In this document: piece after piece, positions 26,733 through 32,360 of the stretch | How the letters are laid out: each line of letters opens with the position of its first letter | Position numbering within the stretch: the stretch's first letter is position 1 | NCBI RefSeq assembly: GCF_000719555.1 | Contig: NZ_JOGX01000069.1 | Location: forward strand, 1 to 32,360 | Origin: Streptomyces sp. NRRL F-5727 | Lineage (GTDB): Bacteria > Actinomycetota > Actinomycetes > Streptomycetales > Streptomycetaceae | DNA: 32,360 nt | Reading direction: 5' to 3' | Notes under the pieces: generated by a model | What the model was told of the DNA's origin: nothing | The model's database searches: none | The model's input: only the letters and a program-made list of their open reading frames with translations | Position numbers and translations under genes: made by a program

Positions 26733-27606
26733 GAACGTGACGGAAGAGAACACCAGCGGCGACGGTACGTCGTCCTCCGGCGACCGGCCGGACGGGACCG
26801 ACGGGACCGACGAGAACGGCGCGCGGCCGAGGAAGCAGCGTTCCTTCTGGAAGGAGCTGCCGCTCCTCATCGGCATCGCGCTGATCCTGGCGCTGCTGAT
26901 CAAGACCTTCCTGGTGCAGGCGTTCTCGATTCCCTCGGAATCGATGATGAACACCCTGAAGAAGGGCGACCGGGTCCTCGTCGACAAGCTGACCCCGTGG
27001 TTCGGCTCCGAGCCCGAGCGCGGCGAGGTCGTCGTCTTCCACGACCCGGGCGGCTGGCTGGAGACGGCGGAGACGCCGAAGCCCAACGCGGTCCAGAAGT
27101 TCCTCAGCTTCATCGGCCTCATGCCGTCCGCCGAGGAGAAGGACCTCATCAAGCGGGTCATCGCGGTCGGCGGCGACACCGTCTCCTGCAAGGAGGGCGG
27201 CAAGGTCGTCCTCAACGGCAAGGAGCTCGACGAGTCGGCCTACCTCTACCCCGGCTCCGTCCCCTGCCAGGACTCCTTCGGCCCGATCAAGGTCCCCCAG
27301 GACCGCATCTGGGTCATGGGCGACAACCGGCAGAACTCGCTCGACTCCCGCTTCCACCAGGAGCTGCCCGGCGGCGGCACCATCGCCAACGACCAGGTCG
27401 TCGGCCGCGCCGTGGTCGTCGCCTGGCCGGTCACCCGCTGGGCGACGCTGCCCGTCCCGGACGTCTTCGACCAGCCCGGCCTGAACCCGGCCGCGGCGCC
27501 CCCCGCGGCGGCGGCCCCGGCGACCGCGGCGGTCGGCTTCGCCGCGGCGCTCCCGCTGGTGCTCCGGCGGCGGAAGAAGCGGGCCGCGCGGCATACCGCC
27601 GAGTAG
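26659..27606 (+). CDS. sipY: type I signal peptidase (SipY-like)
   Basis: From GTG at 26659 (AGGAG 5 nt upstream) the product is 315 residues. An alternative GTG at 26737, 4 nt after the sipX stop with its own AGAGG, would give 289. The longer start is preferred because this frame keeps high third-position GC there. TM1 is at about 72-93. The nucleophile S95 lies in IPSESMMNTL, with Glu instead of the Gly found in the other three; the base is K165 in DLIKRVIAVGGDTV. Instead of a vicinal pair there are C177 and C203, which could form a disulfide. A C-terminal Ala-rich membrane segment ends in RRRKKR. In S. lividans SipY is reported as the main signal peptidase. Confidence 0.9.
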   Translation: MGEVAVGARSGHDGPEDRADGARGENVTEENTSGDGTSSSGDRPDGTDGTDENGARPRKQRSFWKELPLLIGIALILALLIKTFLVQAFSIPSESMMNTLKKGDRVLVDKLTPWFGSEPERGEVVVFHDPGGWLETAETPKPNAVQKFLSFIGLMPSAEEKDLIKRVIAVGGDTVSCKEGGKVVLNGKELDESAYLYPGSVPCQDSFGPIKVPQDRIWVMGDNRQNSLDSRFHQELPGGGTIANDQVVGRAVVVAWPVTRWATLPVPDVFDQPGLNPAAAPPAAAAPATAAVGFAAALPLVLRRRKKRAARHTAE

Positions 27607-27617
27607 CTTCCCGCGGG

Positions 27618-27623
27618 TAGGGT
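27618..27623 (+). promoter_or_regulatory. -10-like TAGGGT before the fourth signal peptidase gene
   Basis: TAGGGT fits TAGRRT and lies 36 nt before the ATG at 27660, allowing a leader of about 30 nt. This agrees with work in S. lividans placing the fourth sip gene in a separate transcription unit with unrelated genes. The -35 is not obvious. Confidence 0.45.
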
Positions 27624-27659
27624 GCCGTCCCAGATCGTCGACCGACCTCTGGGGTGCAC

Positions 27660-28415
27660 ATGAGCGGAACCGGCAAGAAGAGCGACGGCCACGGCCGGCT
27701 CGGCAGCGTGCTGTCGGGACTGGCCGTGGCCGTCGGCTGTCTGCTCTTCCTCGGCGGCTTCGCCGGCGCGGCGCTGCTCTACCGGCCGTACACGGTGCCC
27801 ACCGGCTCCATGGCCCCCACCTTCGAGGGCGGCTCCAAGGTCCTCGCCCAGCGCGTCGACGGCGACGAGGTCCGGCGCGGCGACATCGTGGTCTTCGAGG
27901 ACCCGCTCTGGGGCGGCTCGACCATGGTCAAGCGGGTCGTCGCGGTCGGCGGCGACACCGTCGCCTGCTGCGGCGACGGTGGCCGTCTCACGGTCAACGG
28001 CACCCCCGTCGAGGAACCGTATCTGCGGCCCGGACCCGACGGCACCGTCCGCGCCTCCGGCGAGGACTTCACCGCCACCGTCCCCGCGGACAGCCTCTTC
28101 CTCCTCGGCGACGACCGGGCCTCCTCGCTCGACTCCCGCACCCACCTGGAGGACGCCGCCCAGGGCTCGGTCCCCCGCTCCACCGTCGTCGCCCGCGTCG
28201 ACGCCGTCGCCTGGCCCCTCCCCGGCGACATGATGGAACGCCCCGCCGCCTTCGCCGCCCTGCCCGGCGGCGTCTCCACCCCCGGCCCGCTCCCGCTCCT
28301 CCTCACCGCGACCGCGGCCGGCGCCGTCCTCATCCTCGGCGGAGCGGCGTACGGGCCCCTGGCCGGGCGCCTGCGGGCGCGCACCCGGCCCGCGCGCGAG
28401 AAGGTGAAGGCATGA
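27660..28415 (+). CDS. sipZ: type I signal peptidase (SipZ-like)
   Basis: The 251-residue product is the shortest of the four. TM1 is at about 15-40, nucleophile S50 in VPTGSMAPTF, general base K91 in TMVKRVVAVGGDTV, vicinal C103-C104 and box E GDDRASSLDSRTH. A C-terminal membrane segment (LPLLLTATAAGAVLILGGAAYG) is followed by an Arg/Lys tail. The ATG at 27660 has GGGG 5 nt upstream; an in-frame GTG two codons earlier is possible. Its stop overlaps the Nudix gene start (ATGA), so the two are coupled. Confidence 0.92.
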   Translation: MSGTGKKSDGHGRLGSVLSGLAVAVGCLLFLGGFAGAALLYRPYTVPTGSMAPTFEGGSKVLAQRVDGDEVRRGDIVVFEDPLWGGSTMVKRVVAVGGDTVACCGDGGRLTVNGTPVEEPYLRPGPDGTVRASGEDFTATVPADSLFLLGDDRASSLDSRTHLEDAAQGSVPRSTVVARVDAVAWPLPGDMMERPAAFAALPGGVSTPGPLPLLLTATAAGAVLILGGAAYGPLAGRLRARTRPAREKVKA

Positions 28416-28939
28416 CCGACGGGACGGAGGTACGCCAGGTCGCCCGGATCATCCTGCTCGACCCCGACGACCGCGTCCTCCTGCTGCACGGCCACGAGCC
28501 CGACGACCCCACCGACACCTGGTGGTTCACCCCCGGCGGCGGCCTGGAGGGCGACGAGACCCGCGAGCAGGCCGCGCTCCGCGAACTCGCCGAGGAGACC
28601 GGCCTCACCGACGTCGAACTCGGCCCGGTCCTCTGGCGCCGCCGCTGCTCCTTCCCCTTCGCCGGCCGCCGCTGGGACCAGGACGAGTGGTACTACCTCG
28701 CCCGCACCCGCCACACCGGCCCCGTGCCCGGCCCGCAGGCCCTCACCGAGCTCGAGAGCCGCAGCCTCTCCGGCCTGAGATGGTGGACCTCCGCCGAACT
28801 GTCGGTGGCCCATGAGACCGTGTACCCCATCAGGCTCGCCGAGCTGCTGCGCACGCTGCTCGACGAGGGACCCCCGAGCAGGCCCGTCGTACTCGCCCCG
28901 GAAATCGTCGAAGGGGCGCCCGCGACTGGCGCACAATAG
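28412..28939 (+). CDS. Nudix hydrolase
   Basis: The 175-residue product has a canonical Nudix box from G43 to L65 (G-x5-E-x7-REL-x-EE-x-G-L), the metal and diphosphate binding site. The WWFTPGGGLEGDE lead-in is typical. The substrate is probably a nucleoside diphosphate derivative but cannot be told from sequence. It overlaps sipZ by 4 nt and is therefore in the same transcription unit. The C-terminal tail is Pro/Ala-rich. Confidence 0.92.
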   Translation: MTDGTEVRQVARIILLDPDDRVLLLHGHEPDDPTDTWWFTPGGGLEGDETREQAALRELAEETGLTDVELGPVLWRRRCSFPFAGRRWDQDEWYYLARTRHTGPVPGPQALTELESRSLSGLRWWTSAELSVAHETVYPIRLAELLRTLLDEGPPSRPVVLAPEIVEGAPATGAQ

Positions 28940-28944
28940 GGGGA
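28939..28944 (+). promoter_or_regulatory. -10-like CACAAT at the end of the Nudix gene
   Basis: CACAAT in GGCGCACAATAGG spans the Nudix stop codon region, about 30 nt before the DUF2469 ATG. It resembles the rpsP upstream motif GGCACAATGG. It may give the DUF2469 gene its own promoter. Coordinates are accurate to a few nt. Confidence 0.35.
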
Positions 28945-28968
28945 CGCACGGCTGAAGGGGAACATGCC

Positions 28969-29277
28969 ATGAGCGCCGAGGACCTCGAGAAGTACGAGAC
29001 CGAGATGGAGCTGAAGCTCTACCGGGAGTACCGCGACGTCGTCGGGCTGTTCAAATACGTGATCGAGACCGAGCGGCGCTTCTACCTCACCAACGACTAC
29101 GAGATGCAGGTGCACTCGGTCCAGGGCGAGGTGTTCTTCGAAGTCAGCATGGCCGACGCCTGGGTCTGGGACATGTACCGACCGGCCCGGTTCGTCAAGC
29201 AGGTCCGCGTCCTCACCTTCAAGGACGTCAACATCGAGGAGCTCAACAAGAGCGACCTCGAACTGCCCGGCAGCTGA
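28969..29277 (+). CDS. DUF2469 family protein
   Basis: The 102-residue product is a highly conserved actinobacterial protein of unknown function (DUF2469): SAEDLEKYETEMELKLYREYRDVVGLFKYVIETERRFYLTNDYE followed by FFEVSMADAWVWDMYRPARFVKQVRVLTFKDVNIEEL. It has no signal peptide or membrane segment. The ATG at 28969 follows AAGGGGAA at good distance. Two hairpins lie after it. Confidence 0.95.
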   Translation: MSAEDLEKYETEMELKLYREYRDVVGLFKYVIETERRFYLTNDYEMQVHSVQGEVFFEVSMADAWVWDMYRPARFVKQVRVLTFKDVNIEELNKSDLELPGS

Positions 29278-29288
29278 CCCCGCCCCCC

Positions 29289-29323
29289 TCACTCGTGTGA
29301 GTGAAGCGGTCCTCCGGGACCGC
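29289..29323 (+). terminator. tandem hairpins after the DUF2469 gene
   Basis: TCACTC-GTGT-GAGTGA (29289-29304) is followed at once by GCGGTCC-TCCG-GGACCGC (29306-29323). Both stems are perfect. No T tract follows. They probably end the sipZ-Nudix-DUF2469 transcript. Confidence 0.6.
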
Positions 29324-29360
29324 CCACTCGTCCACAGCCCCGCCCACGCCCGGGACCCCT

Positions 29361-29381
29361 TCCGTCACAGTCGGTGACGGA
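29361..29381 (+). promoter_or_regulatory. hairpin overlapping the yraN ribosome-binding site
   Basis: TCCGTCAC (29361-29368) pairs with GTGACGGA (29374-29381) around AGTCG. The right arm takes in the first three bases of the GGAGG at 29379-29383 that serves the ATG at 29392, so the folded RNA could reduce translation. Confidence 0.5.
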
Positions 29382-29391
29382 GGTGGTCCCG

Positions 29392-29757
29392 ATGAACGCG
29401 ACCCGAGCACTCGGACGGTACGGAGAAGAGCTGGCGGCCCGCCGGCTCACCCGCGCCGGCCTGCACATCCTGGCCCGCAACTGGCGCTGCGGCCGCACCG
29501 GAGAGATCGACATCGTCGCCCTGGACGGCGACACCCTGGTCATCTGCGAGGTCAAGACCCGGCGCGTCGGCCGCTTCGAGCACCCCATGGCCGCCGTCAC
29601 CGCCGAGAAGGCCGCCCGGCTCCGGCACCTCGCCCACTGCTGGCTCGACCGCACCGGCACCGCGCCACCGGCCGGCGGCGTCCGCGTCGACCTCGTCGGC
29701 ATCGTCCTGCCCCGGCGCGGCGCCCCCGTCCTCACCCACGCCCAGGGGGTGGCCTGA
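29392..29757 (+). CDS. yraN: YraN family (UPF0102) nuclease-like protein
   Basis: The 121-residue product has the UPF0102/YraN pattern: [28 protein letters not shown], then [22 protein letters not shown], a PD-(D/E)xK-type arrangement in which E, D and EVK would form the metal site. Family function is not firmly established. The ATG at 29392 is chosen for the GGAGGTGG upstream; an in-frame GTG at 29374 is inside the hairpin. Its stop overlaps the next gene's start (TGATG), in the order yraN-comM-dprA seen in many bacteria. Confidence 0.93.
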   Translation: MNATRALGRYGEELAARRLTRAGLHILARNWRCGRTGEIDIVALDGDTLVICEVKTRRVGRFEHPMAAVTAEKAARLRHLAHCWLDRTGTAPPAGGVRVDLVGIVLPRRGAPVLTHAQGVA

Positions 29758-31370
29758 TGGGATTCGCCCGCACCTGCTCCGTCGCCCTCGTCGGCGTCGA
29801 GGGCGTCGTCGTCGAGGTCCAGGCCGACCTCGAACCGGGCGTCGCCGCCTTCACCCTCGTCGGCCTCCCCGACAAGAGCCTCAGCGAGAGCCGCGACCGC
29901 GTCCGCGCCTCCGTCGTCAACTCGGGCGCCGAATGGCCCCAGAAGAAGCTCACCGTCGGCCTCAGCCCCGCGTCCGTCCCCAAGTCGGGCTCGGGCTTCG
30001 ACCTGGCCGTCGCCGCCGCCGTGCTCGGCGCGGCCGAGCGCATCGACCCGCGCTCCATCGCCGACCTCGTCCTCATCGGCGAACTCGGCCTCGACGGACG
30101 CGTCCGGCCCGTCCGCGGCATCCTCCCCGCCGTCCTCGCCGCCGCCGACGCCGGCTACCACCAGGTCGTCGTCCCCGAACAGACCGCCGGAGAGGCGGCC
30201 CTCGTGCCCGGCGTCTCCGTCCTCGGCGTCCGCACCCTCCGCCAGCTCATCGCCGTCCTCGCCGGCGAACCCGTCCCCGACGAGGACCCCACGGAACAGG
30301 GCCGCCCCGACGCGATGCTCGCCGGCCTCCTCGTCCCCGGCGCGGGCATCGGCACCGGCCTCGCCCCCGACCCCGGCGAAGGCCCCGACCTCGCCGACGT
30401 CGCCGGCCAGCACACCGCCCGCCGCGCCCTGGAGATCGCCGCCGCCGGCGGCCACCACCTGCTCCTCACCGGACCACCCGGCGCCGGGAAGACCATGCTC
30501 GCCGAACGGCTCCCCGGCATCCTCCCGCCCCTCACCCGCCAGGAGTCCCTCGAAGTCACCGCCGTCCACTCCGTCGCCGGCATCCTTCCGCCGGGCGAAC
30601 CCCTCGTCCGCCGCGCCCCCTACTGCGCGCCCCACCACTCCGCCACCATGCAGTCCCTCGTCGGCGGTGGAAACGGCATCCCCAGGCCCGGCGCGGTCTC
30701 CCTCGCCCACCGCGGCGTGCTCTTCATGGACGAAGCGCCCGAATTCTCCGCCAAAGCACTCGACGCCCTCCGCCAGCCCCTCGAATCCGGGCACGTCGTC
30801 ATCGCCCGCGCCGCCGGAGTCGTGCGCCTCCCCGCCCGCTTCCTCCTCGCCCTCGCCGCCAACCCCTGCCCCTGCGGCCGCCACACCCTGCACGGCGCCG
30901 GCTGCGAATGCCCGCCCTCCGTCATCCGCCGCTACCAGGCCCGGCTCTCCGGCCCCCTCCTCGACCGCGTCGACCTCCGCGTCGAGGCCGAACCCGTCAC
31001 CCGCGGCGACCTCCTCGGCCAGGGAGGCCGGGGCGAACCCACCACGGCCGTCGCCGACCGCGTCCGCGAGGCCCGTGCCCGCGCCACCGCCCGCCTCACC
31101 GGCACCCCCTGGACCCTCAACAGCGAGATCCCCGGACACGAACTCCGCACCCGCTACCTCGCCGCCCCCGGCGCCCTCGCCCACGCCGAACGCGACATCG
31201 AACGAGGACTCCTCACCGCCCGCGGCCTCGACCGCGTCCTCCGCGTCGCCTGGACCATCGCCGACCTCGCCGGGCACGACCGCCCCGGCCACGACGACAT
31301 CGCCCACGCCCTCGAACTCCGCACCGGCATCGCCCGGGGCGTCCCCCTCACCACCGGAGACCGGCCGTGA
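29757..31370 (+). CDS. comM: YifB/ComM family Mg-chelatase-like AAA+ ATPase
   Basis: The 537-residue product starts FARTCSVALVGVEGVVVEVQAD, the N-terminal LonC-like domain (ChlI) characteristic of YifB/ComM. The AAA+ domain has Walker A GPPGAGKT (239-246) and Walker B LFMDE (D325), followed by a zinc-binding stretch NPCPCG...GCECPP and a C-terminal Mg-chelatase-like helical domain. In Vibrio, ComM is a helicase that promotes branch migration in natural transformation; whether that role applies here is unknown. It overlaps yraN by 1 nt and dprA by 4 nt. Confidence 0.94.
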   Translation: MGFARTCSVALVGVEGVVVEVQADLEPGVAAFTLVGLPDKSLSESRDRVRASVVNSGAEWPQKKLTVGLSPASVPKSGSGFDLAVAAAVLGAAERIDPRSIADLVLIGELGLDGRVRPVRGILPAVLAAADAGYHQVVVPEQTAGEAALVPGVSVLGVRTLRQLIAVLAGEPVPDEDPTEQGRPDAMLAGLLVPGAGIGTGLAPDPGEGPDLADVAGQHTARRALEIAAAGGHHLLLTGPPGAGKTMLAERLPGILPPLTRQESLEVTAVHSVAGILPPGEPLVRRAPYCAPHHSATMQSLVGGGNGIPRPGAVSLAHRGVLFMDEAPEFSAKALDALRQPLESGHVVIARAAGVVRLPARFLLALAANPCPCGRHTLHGAGCECPPSVIRRYQARLSGPLLDRVDLRVEAEPVTRGDLLGQGGRGEPTTAVADRVREARARATARLTGTPWTLNSEIPGHELRTRYLAAPGALAHAERDIERGLLTARGLDRVLRVAWTIADLAGHDRPGHDDIAHALELRTGIARGVPLTTGDRP

Positions 31371-32360
31371 CCCACGACCCCGGGGACGCGGAGCGCCTCG
31401 CCCGCGCCGCCCTCACCCGCATCGTCGAACCCGGTGACGAACAGGCCGGCCGCGCCCTCCGCGCCCACGGCGCCACCGGCCTCCTCACCCTCCTCCGCGA
31501 CCCCCGCGAAGCCCCGCTCCCCGGCGCCTCGCCCCGCCGCCTCGCCGGCTGGCGCCACCGCGCCCGCACCCTCGCGCCCGAGGCCGACCTCGACCACATC
31601 GCCCGGCTCGGCGGCCGCTTCCTCGTCCCCGGCGACCCCGACTGGCCCACCCAGCTCGACGACCTCGGCGACGCCCGCCCCCTCGGCCTCTGGACCCGGG
31701 GACCCGCCTCGCTGCGCACCTGGGCGCTGCGCTCCGTCGCCCTCGTCGGCGCCCGCGCCTGCACCCCGTACGGCGCCCACACCGCCGCCGACCTCGCCAC
31801 CGGCCTCAGCCGGCACGGCTGGGTCGTCGTCTCCGGCGCCGCCTACGGCATCGACGGCGCCGCCCACCGCGGCGCCCTCGCCGCCGGCGGAGCCACCGCC
31901 GCCGTCCTCGCCAGCGGCGTCGACACCCCCTACCCGCGCGGCCACGGCGGACTCCTCGACCGCATCGCCCACCAGGGCCTCCTCATCGGCGAACTCCCAC
32001 CCGGCAGCCACCCCACCCCCAGCCGCTTCATCCTCCGCAACCGCGTCATCGCCGCCCTCACCCGCGGCACCGTCGTCGTCGAGGCGCGGCACCGCAGCGG
32101 CTCCCTCGTCACCGCCCGCGCCGCCACCCGCCTGGGCCGCCACACCATGGGGGTCCCCGGCCCCGTCACCAGCGCCCTCTCCGCGGGCGTCCACGAACTC
32201 CTCCGCGGCGGCGCCACCCTCGTCACCGACGCCGACGAGATCGTCGAACTCGTCGGCGCCATCGGCGACCTGGCCCCCGCCCGGCGCGGCCCCGTCCTCC
32301 CCCGCGACCTGCTGCACCCCGCCACCGCCCAGGTCCTCGAAGCCCTCCCCCCCTTCGAGG
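31367..32360 (+). CDS. dprA: DNA processing protein DprA (partial at 3' end)
   Basis: The frame opens with GTG at 31367, overlapping the comM stop (GTGA), and runs off the window edge after about 331 codons. The Rossmann-like DprA core is clear: SVALVGARACTPYGAHTAADLATGL, VVVSGAAYGIDGAAHRGAL, PRGHGGLLDRIAHQGLLIGE, SRFILRNRVIAALTRGTVVVEARHRSGSLVTARAA and MGVPGPVTSALSAGVHELL. DprA protects single-stranded DNA and loads RecA during transformation. The C-terminal winged-helix region is only beginning at the edge. Confidence 0.94.
   Translation, partial: MTHDPGDAERLARAALTRIVEPGDEQAGRALRAHGATGLLTLLRDPREAPLPGASPRRLAGWRHRARTLAPEADLDHIARLGGRFLVPGDPDWPTQLDDLGDARPLGLWTRGPASLRTWALRSVALVGARACTPYGAHTAADLATGLSRHGWVVVSGAAYGIDGAAHRGALAAGGATAAVLASGVDTPYPRGHGGLLDRIAHQGLLIGELPPGSHPTPSRFILRNRVIAALTRGTVVVEARHRSGSLVTARAATRLGRHTMGVPGPVTSALSAGVHELLRGGATLVTDADEIVELVGAIGDLAPARRGPVLPRDLLHPATAQVLEALPPFE

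Overview
The window is a high-GC chromosomal segment (GC-rich third codon positions, frequent GTG starts, ATGA-type overlaps) from a Streptomyces or very close actinomycete. Gene content and order match the conserved smc-ftsY-glnK-ffh-rpsP-sip-dprA core block known from Streptomyces chromosomes. I see no insertion sequences, phage genes, CRISPR, tRNA or rRNA. The unusual material lies in the intergenic regions and in a few poorly characterised small genes.

Layout. 1-1515: the start of a leftward membrane-anchored or exported protein, an acylphosphatase, and a 72-residue coiled-coil protein ahead of smc. 1693-6892: smc, then a glucose-permease-like MFS transporter (glcP) behind the only AT-rich, operator-dense promoter region in the window. 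6937-9999: a leftward luciferase-like oxidoreductase, ftsY, and a leftward small PrimPol-like protein, with strong hairpins at both convergent junctions. 10438-11913: nsdA, a regulator of differentiation. 12269-16534: the nitrogen-control operon amtB-glnK-glnD behind an array of GlnR-like half sites, with a large nested hairpin between glnK and glnD. 16651-20305: ffh and an FtsH-family protease. 20316-21976: a leftward methyltransferase and a divergent HExxH/zinc-ribbon protein. 22131-24778: the ribosome-maturation cluster rpsP-khpA-rimM-trmD-rplS. 24848-28415: four consecutive type I signal peptidases. 28412-29277: a Nudix hydrolase and a DUF2469 protein. 29392-32360: yraN, comM/yifB-like and dprA, the last cut by the window edge.

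The genes group into a few themes. FtsY, Ffh, FtsH and the four signal peptidases form a protein-export and membrane-quality set. RpsP, KhpA, RimM, TrmD and L19 form a ribosome/tRNA-maturation set. AmtB, GlnK and GlnD take up ammonium and signal nitrogen status. SMC and DprA handle DNA. Several genes (acylphosphatase, smc, ftsY, the first signal peptidase) lack a clear ribosome-binding site but have a -10-like hexamer 6 to 9 nt before the start codon, suggesting leaderless or nearly leaderless mRNAs.

No clearly new multi-gene system is visible. The best leads are the glcP operator cluster, the HExxH protein at 21383-21976, the nested hairpin between glnK and glnD, the palindrome in the promoter of the luciferase-like gene, and the cysteine and active-site differences among the four signal peptidases.
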